DNA of 64,000 bases from Euwallacea fornicatus. Taxonomy: Eukaryota; Arthropoda; Insecta; Coleoptera; Curculionidae. Of this stretch, positions 41,001 to 52,200 are shown piece by piece; the stretch's first letter is position 1; each line of letters opens with the position of its first letter. The notes beneath the pieces were generated by a model. The model saw nothing but the letters and a program-made list of their open reading frames with translations, had not been told where the DNA came from and did no database searches. Where the stretch lies: positions 7,750,001 to 7,814,000 of the forward strand of contig NC_089541.1 of NCBI RefSeq assembly GCF_040115645.1, given 5' to 3'. The position numbers and the translations under genes are program-made.

Positions 41001-44000
41001 ACCGTCCTGGTCAGGGATATATTATCGCTTTGATTACTTGCATTATTTCACCATGCAGTTTATCCAAATTAAATAAATTATGCAAATAATTATCACTGTT
41101 TATTAAGTCTATTATGTTACAGTTAAAAACGCAATCGCTGAAACAAGTAGCGAATCAGCACAGAACTCACAGTCTGGTGTATTATTTGCTTGAAAGCCGC
41201 TAATTGATTCCATTGACCTGTGAAGCAATTTTCTTCGATTCATCTAATTTTGCAACAGTGAACTTTCGTTCAGCAACATTGAAATTTAACTTTTGCTCAT
41301 CAGTCAAATTATCTAGCATAATATTCACAGTCTTCATGCATAGACAGACATATTTACCTACTTTAAAAGTTCAAATCGGGAGCTTGTGGTATTACCACAA
41401 CTTTCACTTCTGTACGAGCAACATCGCGAAAAAAATGTTAGTGGGCATTTGAATAAGTTGCTATTTTTCCGAAACTTAATACTAAAATAATATATCTTAC
41501 AATAGTTTAAACTGGTGAAAAACTTACATAAATCTTTTCTTAACGGATTCTCAATCTTACTTACCCACCTTGTGCGCACAATTCAGTTGGTCCACATACC
41601 GAAGACAAATGTTACAAACATTTGGAGTAATACACTGGTGTCCTCAAATATATCATTCGAATCGAAACGTTCGACTGAACATAAGCACACCAAGAACACG
41701 AATAGCATCAGGAAGGAAGATTTTCTTGGTGTGCCCATTCACCTGTAGTTGTGTGTTCAAAGATACGATTGTATTATGTGTCGCAAATGGTTCTATCATG
41801 TGTCTTTAGTGTGCTACCTATTGATAAGATTGTTAAGTAGATCTCTCCATTGATTACTCATCGACGTTTTGAAATAAATTTAAATCCTCTCATTCTTACC
41901 CTTCTCTTATTCACCGTCGTGAATCGAGAATTACCACCCCGGAAGTGTTAAACTTAAAGTGGTTCTACCCATTAAACGACCCTTCCGTCTCTTAACCGTT
42001 TGTTCACACCTGGGACCGCAGCGAAGCATTACAAGTCCAGAAATAAATTTTTTCGTGCTTGCATGATATTCTCGTGCGAGGCAAAATTGGTCACGCCCGT
42101 CCATAAAAATGGTATTTTTCGCACTCCTATTGAAATGTGCTACTTCCATTCCGTTAACTATGACATGGTTCGCTTTTCTAAATATTTTCTAATTTTATCT
42201 CTCTTATGGACCTTATCGATTTTGCGCCCATAATGCAATATCGAGTGCTTTTTTTACACTAATCATGATCATGGTCTTGCTAACTAACCTGAATGGAGGG
42301 GATCAAAATGTATATCAACTTATCTAAAAAATTAAAAAATGTAATACTCGGAATTAACTATAAAAAAGGCCAAAATTGTTGATACTTGTATTGGAATTAC
42401 CAAAGGTCTGTTGCAAACACTGTTGGCTGTTGATTTGGGTGGTGCGTCGAAGATATTTTTTTCCGAGTGTTTTGAATCTTTGATAACTCTAGAAATAATC
42501 AAGATCTCATACGGTTCTGTGTACTACGTTCCTATGCGATATTTTGAATTTTAATACATGTGTGATCCATTATCAAATATGAAGTTGCTATTCAACTGGA
42601 CTTAATTCCCCTAATTCGTTGATAATAATCACGGAAACTCGCTACCACTTGCTCACTCGCACTCTTCAGGCAATTTTATTTTCCTTGCGTTATTTACGAA
42701 TTCTCATCTTGTGAAATTCCCATATGCTAGTAAATCATATTAAGGCGGCCAGCCTTCGTTATCATTTCTCCTTTGAAGTATCCATGTTTTTCCCTGGTTT
42801 TAATAACATTTATTACGTGTGCCCCGAGAGAAATCCAATAATACCTATCTGTGTAAAGGCAAATATATAATTCGAAACATGTAATTAAATTTCTAAATTC
42901 GTATCTCTCTTGATAAAATTTCTACGAAAGTAAATAGGACAGACATACATGAGAGTCTAACTCTGCTCTTGACGTGTGTTGTTTCAATGAGAAATTAGGT
43001 CAAAACGTTATTTATAGCTCATATTCGAGGCATTATGAAGAATCAAGGCCTCACGAAGGGTTACTGATATATCCTAAAGGATTAACTGTCACTAGGGGAA
43101 TATGAAGTGGATAAGGGTTTGCAGAACTTAATTGTTTTGTTCGAAGATCCGGAAATGAGACGTTACTAATGCGGATTTGTTGGGGATTTGCTTAGCTGCA
43201 CGATACATGATGAATGAATATATAAAATTTGTATATGTTTTCAGATCTAATAAATGCGGAATACATCGGAAAGTTCTTGGGAAAATTGTCGGAGCTTCAC
43301 CATGGAGTGTCAGGGGAAGTGTATGCTGTGGATGGGAGAACTATACACATTAAGGACTTTACCTATGACGGACAAGGACCGGGTGAGAATAAATTTATTC
43401 CACAGATTCGTCAATTAATGAATTAACATAAAAGTTATATTAGGACTACATTTTATAATGAATTCATGACACATAACAAAACAAGAGACTTTTGTCTGGG
43501 CAACTCTTCCAATAGGGATTCATGAGCCAGTTTTCATTATTTCACATTCACCATCTATATAGTCATATACGCGTTTAATGTATTACATTATTTTCAATTT
43601 CAATTATGAAACTCCTCATTAACATCTTCAGAGAATTAATTTACGAAAGTATCATCTAAGGAGGCTTCTTCGAGCACAACGAACGCTTCATTAAATATTC
43701 CACAGTGACAAAATCTATTGCCCTCTCATAATGGGGATTTAAAGACCCATATTACACCCACTGAATACTAAAGAAGGGCGTATATTATTTCTTACCTCTC
43801 ATATCCAGGTTGTTTCAGAACTACGGAACCAAACTTCTAAGGATTGTTAAGTGCAACAATATAAGACGTCTGGGTGAAAGAACCCGTGTCCACAGATGTC
43901 TCACTAAGGCGTTACGACTTTATGATGCTTTAACGCAGTTATGCGCAAAAATATGTTTTATAAAGTAACTTTGTTTATTTTCAAATCGAAACTTCTTAAA

Positions 44001-47000
44001 AACGCCTCATTAAACGTTCGACAGCAAACGTGGCTGCAACACGTTGGTGCGCCTGCATACTTTTCTATTTAAGCCCGCCAATATTTGGATCGTTAGTTCG
44101 GACAACAATGGGTCGGCTGAGGTGGTCTAGTTCTGTGGCCCCCTAGGTCACCGAATTTAACACCTTTACACTTCTCTCTGTGGGGACATATAAAGTCTCT
44201 GGTTTATGAAACGGCAGTGGAAACAGAGCAACACTCGTTTATGCAAATCACTGCGGCACATGAAGCTGTTCAAAACGATTATCAAATTTTTAGCTAAGTC
44301 AGCAAAATCGTGCACGTCGTTTAAACATGTCTAATCAAGTTCAAAAATAACATATTAATCAATTACTGTAGTATTATTTTGAGGAATTAAATTAAAATTG
44401 AACGTACTAAAACTCGATAAAAACATGGTCGTATATAAATGTTTTGAATCATCATAAGTCCATATTAGGGAGACATTTTCGGAGACGGGTTCTTATCAGA
44501 TGTCTTCTATTATTGCACGGAATAATCCCCAGAAGTTCGATCCCATAGTTCTAAAAGAACCTGTATACATACATATACCTTGTAGATATAATCTCGTGCA
44601 AAACGTGTTATTTCATGCAAGAAACAATGGATAGTTCCATATCAGATGTATATTTTAAGGTTCTAATGAAATGTTGCAAGGTGAATAAATTATCATAAAA
44701 TACGCCTCATTTTACGTTCGTAAAGAGTTCTCTAGGCAGTTTTTTTTTTAATTCAGCTTGAACGCACTTGGGCAATTTGAGAACTCGTTTCCTACATCAA
44801 ACGGGAAGTTTCTTTGTTGACGAGTTCGAAAAATCCAAATTTCAAGCAGCTTAAAACTTTTCTTAATTAATTCTGGTTTCTTTTCGATTATAAATTACTT
44901 AAAGATCTAATGAATCCCAATTTTTACTTCAACGCTCCCTTTGAGCATCTTTCAAACGCTTATGGAAGTTTACATTACAACGTTAATGAATTTGAAAATG
45001 TTAATGATGCATTGATGAGTCTTATTTAGTCTTTCTGGAAATCCTCCTTGCTCTTTAAGGAAATGACAACTAACAGTTAGAAACATGTAGTTTCCATGAA
45101 CATTTTTGGAAAGAAAACGTTGACATTGGAATGAACGAATTTTTTCCAGCGGCCTATTTTTATGCCAGCACCTATAAAACAGCCGACAGCCGCGGATTTC
45201 GATTACGAGACGAGAATAATAACGGGGATGTTATCAGACGGTACAGAAAAGAGGGTGTTACACTCACCTTACCTGAAGGAAAAAACCTGAACAACATCAA
45301 GATCTTCTATGTGTGGTGTGAGGAGTTTGATGTAAGTGTTTTATGTCTTTGCTAAAACTGACACAAGCTTTAAAGGTAATTTTCTGAATATGCAGTGCTC
45401 ACATCGATAGGGAACGTTGGCGACAACTACCCGGTTCTAACGTTATTTTTTAAAGAGAAAAAGGTACAAAATAAAAATGTCTTTAAGGTCTCGCCATGCC
45501 TCAATTAATAGAGATGTACAAATTACTTCCTCTATTGAACTAACCATAGTCCTCGTGAATAAGAAACGTTCCAATAATGTCTTTACAAGACAGGATATTT
45601 TCAAAATTTTTATCGCACCACAGCGTTTGTGGATGGAAGCAACTTCCAGATTTCTGCAATGCCATGTGTGATCTTACTCCATTAATTGACTCAAGGCCTC
45701 ATTTCTTTCCGAGTATCCCGAAGGAAAGATTCATTTTCAAAAATTGATGCAATTCTTGGACATTCGTCCCTTCCATTAAGAATCCAATTGCAGGCCTCCG
45801 CGCGACACAAGATGAGTCTACTGGATTGAATTTGTAGTTTTTGTATCTGACCTGGTCCAATGGTTTGACAATGTAAATTTCGCACCCCCTTGGATTTTCA
45901 TCTTGTTCGACTTCCCAAAAAATCAAAAAACGCTTAAGGAAAGAAAGCAAAGAGCGTGATTTTTATCGAGACCCAAACTAACCTGCACTCACGGGACACT
46001 TGGTATAATTTCTGTATAATATTGTGTCTCTAGGCACTGACTATTTTAAACCCGACAATCTCGAAGATCTAACGCTAAGGCGTTATTTGCTTGCAGGTAA
46101 ACTTCGGAGACATTAAAATCCCCCGCAATTTCGACTTTCCGAGGCCACAGAAAATTGACGCCCTCAAAGGAGTTCACTCAATCTCTTCCGACAACATCGT
46201 CATAGTCGATGCTCAAACTTTGCTCATTCCTAACTTGCACTACGATGGAGAAGCTCCAGGTGAGTATCAGCAGCGTCTGAACACCTTTCTAAGGGATGCA
46301 AAGTGCAAGTGAATGGTAATAAAATCGAATTCTCTCTACGCCTCTGACAGCGCTTTTCAGCCCTATTATAAGTCCTTCACTCTCAAATCGGCAAACTTAA
46401 ATTTCGACCAGGAATATGCGATGTCATAGATTAGAGGGATTTTCAGCTCTAAAATAGAGGCACTTTTCTGGAACTGTAAAATCCCCGATTTAAGCTGAAC
46501 TCGTAATTTGGTTCCACTCGTCCGGGAGTGTTGTAAACTCAATTTAAAGTAATCCTGAGTTTAAATTATTTTCGAATTTATTAAAATTGCATTCGGAACG
46601 AAACTTTGCCTGACCAGATAATTAAAACTTGTCGCCGTTCACATTACAGCACCAACTTTGGCATATAGAGTTTAATTAAGACTCTGGAGTATATACAAGT
46701 CTTAGAGAAGACGATGACATCGAGCAAATAAGAAAGACCCTATTTCTAATCGCCTTAGTGCTGCAGCTCGCTAGTAAGCGGGTTAAGGCTCAAGATGTCT
46801 GCTGCAGCTTCACGAAGGATTAATTAAGAGTACTTCGTTCGGTGATTAAGTTATAACTGATACATTTTTTGTATGCATAGTATAATTGCTGACTCTCACT
46901 TTAAACAGAAAATACCGATTTCTGTTTCACTGGAACCGGTTATCTACGGCGAATACGGCGTGTAAACAGTACCATATTGAGCTAAAAAGCTTCAGTGAAA

Positions 47001-49255
47001 GTGCGCCGGAACCATAATAAAAATTTAATTTCACTTATTGAACATTATCAATTTAAATTATGCGTCAATTGGCGATTGATTTTTTTAAATTACTCCTTGT
47101 AGTTATCTGACGAGTGTAGAATCTGTTTAGGCATGCTATGCCCTCAACTCATTTTATAATTATAATTTTTTGCACTGGCATAATGCCTAACTGATCAAAT
47201 CGGTTTATTTATTTTGATTTCGTGCTCTCATTGAAAGTCATATTTTGCATCCGGATTTTATTTGAAATATCAATTTGACTATGAAAATTTCTCAAATTAA
47301 TCTGGATTAAATATGCAAATAACACTCATAAATACGAGAGATTCAAATTATAGGCATCCTTGCCGATATTTGAGGACAGTTTAATTTAGAATTCCTGAAT
47401 GCTGAACCTACCTTGATTCGCTAGAAATAGCTCCGAGAAAGATAGACAGTAATCTTTGGAACTTTTTCGGAAAGAACTCTGTTTCGTGGACATCAAACAC
47501 TACTACAAAACTTATCAGTGTTTTCATTGTCACTTTCCACCTTCTTCAAAACTGAACATAGATTGGACAACTTAGAATGCAGATACCTGAGGAAAGTCTA
47601 AACCGACCACCGAAACGTCGCCAAACGTACGGTAGCAAGTGTTATTGTAAGAACATCGACAAAAAAGCTCGCTAGTTTTCAAGTTTTCCACCTTTGAATA
47701 TTTTTTGCAGATTTTGCTTTTCATAAATGAATTTTAAACTTTTTTTCAGATGCTAAATTCTGGGTAGGTAGAGGTCCCAAACCATCCCCGCAAGGCATTA
47801 GGGTTCCAGACGAGAATGGCAAAGAAGTACCGTTGAGACGATACGATGCCAAAACAGTAGTCCTCACTCTCCCAGGAGATTTGACAGTCTTCGATATAGG
47901 TCATTTTGGAATTTGGTGTGAACAATTCACTGTAGATTTTGGACATATTCAAATTCCCCAAGTTTTGAATATTCCGCCTTCGTTGAAAATGCTGGGAATT
48001 AGTCCACAGGTAAGGGGACAGTTTGTATACGATAAAATGGGAATAGAAATCGATGGAGAAATCCATATTCAAAACATAAATTCAGAGAAAAAGCTGGGAA
48101 ATGTCTCTGATCTATTTGGAAAGAAAAATGTACATTAAAAGAAGTTAAATATTTTTATATCTAAAGTAAAGGAATCTCGGAGACGGTAGGAACGACACGT
48201 TTGGTTAAATGTTCAAAAATAAGAATAAATCCCCTTAATAAAATAAATAATAATAGCCCAAAATAAAAATATAATATAAATAAAAATAAAAACTACAAAT
48301 ATGTAGATGAAGGAGCTCAACTTTATAACAAATGACGAGATAGTTTTAATGATTTTGCTCCATGAATATATCTATTTTGGTACACTCTATCTGAGATAAG
48401 CCAAAAAATATAACCATAATCGATGGTTGATTACTTTTTGATGAGTAAATGAAACTCAAAACACCGTAAGTTTCTGAACCTGAATTGAATAAAATATGTA
48501 GACATTAACCAAGAGCGGGTTGAAAAAACACATTTTACTTGTACTCGACCAACTGCAGCACCGTGAGGAAAGAATTGGAGAAAAACATATTTAAAACAAA
48601 AACAAAAAAAAATAATTTTCTTAATTGTCCTTCCGCGATATATTTTTTGTTATTCCAAGGCAAATCTAAAAAAATACCTTCCTTGCTTTAAAACACGAGT
48701 CTGTGAGTGTCCCCCACACATTTGGGCTATTTTGAGGAACCTCTTCAACCTTATAATCCTCTCTCTCTGTTGTTCCAGAAACGGCATCAATTACTAGTCC
48801 CCGACAACTCGAGAGAGGTTTTGGTGCGAAGGCCTCAAATTGGGGGACACTTGCAGCCCACCACGTTTCGTCCCCCCCACATGACCTTCCAACGTCGCTA
48901 CGAAAACGACGTTCTCGTACCTCAGCAAAATTACCAGCAGGGATATGTGCCCTTCCACCAATACCAACAGCAACAGCAACAATATCAACCTCAATTCGTG
49001 CATCAATCTCGACAGTTATTTCCAATAGCTCAAAATCAAGGGTCGCAGTTTCTTCGACAATTCGTGGGCCACTATCAGCCATATAATGGTCAAGCAGTCC
49101 CCTATCAACCGTTGTATGATCAAAGACAGGTTCAAGAGCGGGCGGATTATCAACAGCGATTCGAATATACAAAACCCAGGAATCGGTTTGATTTCCAGAA
49201 TGTTGGAAATCAGCAACAGAACTATGCCCCTCTCGGACAATCTCGATACCATTAG
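29031..49255 (+). CDS. Skeletor: Skeletor, short isoform (2x DM13 with Gln-rich end)
   Basis: Exons 1-5 of the long form (to 48009, ending in a complete codon) can splice to 48779-49255, which begins in the matching phase and has a strong acceptor (CTCTCTCTCTGTTGTTCCAG). The predicted product has 423 aa: signal peptide, two DM13 domains and a tail rich in Gln, Tyr, Pro and Arg, with no DOMON or plastocyanin-like domain. A poly(A) signal at 49551 lies 3-prime of the stop and upstream of exon 6, so choice of splice acceptor or poly(A) site would decide which form is made. Drosophila Skeletor also has several isoforms with different ends. The alternative exon is inferred from phase, acceptor quality and open length; no transcript data are available here. 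Confidence 0.75.
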
Positions 49256-52200
49256 AGCTTTTGCGAGGTTACAACTTCACTAATGTGTTTTTGCTTACAT
49301 TCCGCTTTATTACTGTTATTATTGCCTTACAGAGACTATTTCTATTTTTTTTACTGTTTGCTCTCTAGACCCATAGACTTTTCTTCAAAATATTTATTTA
49401 CATTTTTTTTATTGAGGCTATATGTAGAGTAACTAACTAGTGATCTGTGATCTTTTTTGTAAATTATATATTCTTAACCTAAGCCTGAGGCCAGTTTTCC
49501 TACCTATATTTTTATATTTTTTTATTTTTGTATATACGTTTTATTTCCTTAATAAAAGCTTTATTTTCTTAAACAGCTTCATTTTAAGTACGGACAAACT
49601 TGTGGTTTGAATTTCCTTCGAATCTTCTAAAATTGTCGGTTACGAATAATCGCGAATGATAAATCACTTACTGAGGATGGATCCTATTGGATCATAAATT
49701 CTAACATGGCAATTTAATCGTCAAAGGAATCTAGGATGGCAATACGGTCTGGTGTATCAGACCTATCTACACCTCGCTTGTTACGACGATGATCTATTGG
49801 CGTTTAATTTATCCTCTTAAAAGATATTACATGTAACGTTATACTAATTGTCCTCGTGATTGATGAGGTATTGGACCGTTTAATGCACACGCACCTTTAG
49901 GGATAATCACGTTTGATAAAGGTCAAGTTCTAAGGAGCGTCTCTCGTTATACGCTATACATGTATTGTTCTTATTAGCAAATTATCAAAATTTTGAATAT
50001 TTTTTCGCGTCAGTCTCCCGATTTAAGTTAAATCGACTCTGGACGCTGAATTCTCAAACCCTTAAAATCTTGTTTTCGTTTCAACATTACCATACAGGAT
50101 TAATAAAAAGTTCTAGATGGCCTTAGGAGACACCTCAATAAATTTAAACGACCCATTCATGGAATTTTAAGATGTATGGGACCTAATAACGCCTGATTAA
50201 ATAATGAGGTAGCTGTTGTTACAACGGTTACACTTTTTTCTCAAGATTCTCGGTATTACATCACTTCGCGATCTCTTGTACTAATGTCGTTCAATTCATT
50301 CATAACTTATTTGGACACTTTTTATTTCAGTCAAAACTAAACTGTGAAGTCCTAGACGAAGATCTGGGGTTTGAAGTGCGCTGGGCCGTAGCTGGGGAAA
50401 GCATTGTTTTACAGCTAGTAGCTAAACTAGGTTAGTATTGGTACGCTTATATCCTTATTTTTACCACGAACTGCAATAACCGACACTGGATGACTCTGTC
50501 ATGCCAAGAACTGAAACTCTTTGTTCTCCACTTATTTTTCATCCCCTTTCCAGATTTAATTAAATCCGTCCACAGCTTAAGAGCTTATTCTGTTTTGGAA
50601 GCAGGTAGAAAACATCCCACCAAAAGATTAAGCTCAAAGTAAAAGAAAACGTCTCTATTCGAAATGAGTTGAACGTTGCGAGAATTTTTATTATTTAGCC
50701 CGGGGAAATACAGGGCGCCTCACATAAAAGTGAATAAGATGAGGATCTGAGAAACGACAAGAGATATAAAGTCGGTTAAATAGAAAAGATATTTCACATA
50801 CGAAAATATTTAAAATGTGTCCTTTCGATTTTCTGCCACCATCATCAACTTACTCTTTTTAAATACGGTCTTGAACTATGATCTTTAAATAAGTTGCTGA
50901 GACAAGGCTAGAGCCTTTCAGTACCGTATTCTTATACTTTCACTCTTCGAAATCATACCCGGATTTGATTAAGGGTTTATTTGGTTTAAAAATACTCGAA
51001 AATTGCAGGAGATAGAGAATACATGTCCTTCGGATTATCCGGAGAAGTCTCTAGAAGCGTTATGATTGGAGGGGATGTTGTGGTTGCTTGGGTAGACAAG
51101 GAAACACTCAAGGGATATGCAGAAGATTATTATTTGAAGGACAAGTCACAATGTTCAGGACCGACTGGCTCCTGCCCGGACACCAAATTTGAAGTAACTA
51201 ATTCCACAAAAATAATTTTTTTCTTTTAAAAAAATCGTCATAAAGGAAAACACAAACAACGTCCGCCTGCTCAATGCAGCCATGGTCAACGGTTACTCCA
51301 TAGTCACATACCAGCGACCCTTAAAAGCTTCTGATCAGTACGATTTGCCAGTTTACACCAATCAATCGCAAGCCATCCTCTGGGCTATTGGACCCTTGAA
51401 CCAAAGAGATGAAGTATCCTTCCATACTAGTTATCTGAAGAGTAAGTAGAACGAAACTGACTTAATCTCTTTCATGAATTTTCTTGTATATATTACCACA
51501 GGAGATAGCTTCATAGACTTTGCACGTCCAGCCAAATGGAATTGCCCATTACCCGAAGGGGAGTCTGCGGGTCATCACGCAGCACCATTACAGAGCACAG
51601 GGCAAGAAATAGTTAGACAAGAAATTGCGGAGCCATCGATATCTGAACCCGTACAAGAATTTGCTGAACCCTCAACCACTGCTGCTCCTAGAAGAGAAGG
51701 AAGCAATCGCAGGAAGAATGGACCTCGCAGGCCTGTCGCTACCACTGAATCGGTAGAAGAAGTTCAGGCTTCAAGACGAGAAACTACACGCACTAGAGGA
51801 ACTAACAGAGTAAATCAAAGAGGTACAACCCAAACGGTCCCACCGCCAACTCCAGTCAAAGAAAAGAGAGAGGCTTGGTTTATTCCCCCGATAGAGTGTT
51901 ATGAACCTGAAGATGGGGTGTTTTATGCTCAAATGGGCCCTACTGGTGGAAAACGGGGATATCCAGCAATTACTGGTAATTTCCGGTTAAACTTTTAGGT
52001 CTATATGAATCGGCAATGAATTTTATAGGCCACGTAGGCTGGGGTATTTCTTGGTATATCAACGGCCTCCTCATCCCAGAAATCAACGTTGTTAGAGGAA
52101 AAACTTATAACTTTATTGTTGAGGGCGGGGATAATCCTGAAGTGTCTGCAAAGTATCATCCCTTCTACATCACAGATGACCCAATCGGTGGTTATGCCTA

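Larger units (their letters stand above)
29083..43244 (+). other. Skeletor: Skeletor intron 1, 14.2 kb, rich in transposon relics
   Basis: The donor GTGAGT pairs with acceptor TTTTCAG at 43244 in phase 1. The intron holds a long-arm inverted-repeat element (30405-31585), a Jockey-like reverse transcriptase fragment (33823-33945), candidate element ends at 33954 and 35740, a dead Tc1 element (to 38977), a double-tipped inverted-repeat element (39907-40651) and a 142-bp tandem duplication. The remaining stretches (29.1-30.4, 31.6-33.8, 35.7-37.9, 39.0-39.9 and 41.0-43.2 kb) show no coding exon. Confidence 0.75.

Noticed and set aside
45477..45950. Frames within Skeletor intron 3
   Set aside because: Exons 3 and 4 join in frame without them, and they have no DM13 or other domain.
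48666..49172. 168-codon minus-strand frame opposite the Gln-rich Skeletor exon
   Set aside because: It is the shadow of CAG/CAA-type codons on the other strand, and the plus strand has the acceptor, phase and poly(A) support.
50712..50740. TA-CAGGGCGCC possible transposon tip in Skeletor intron 6
   Set aside because: No partner end was found within the intron; too short to call.
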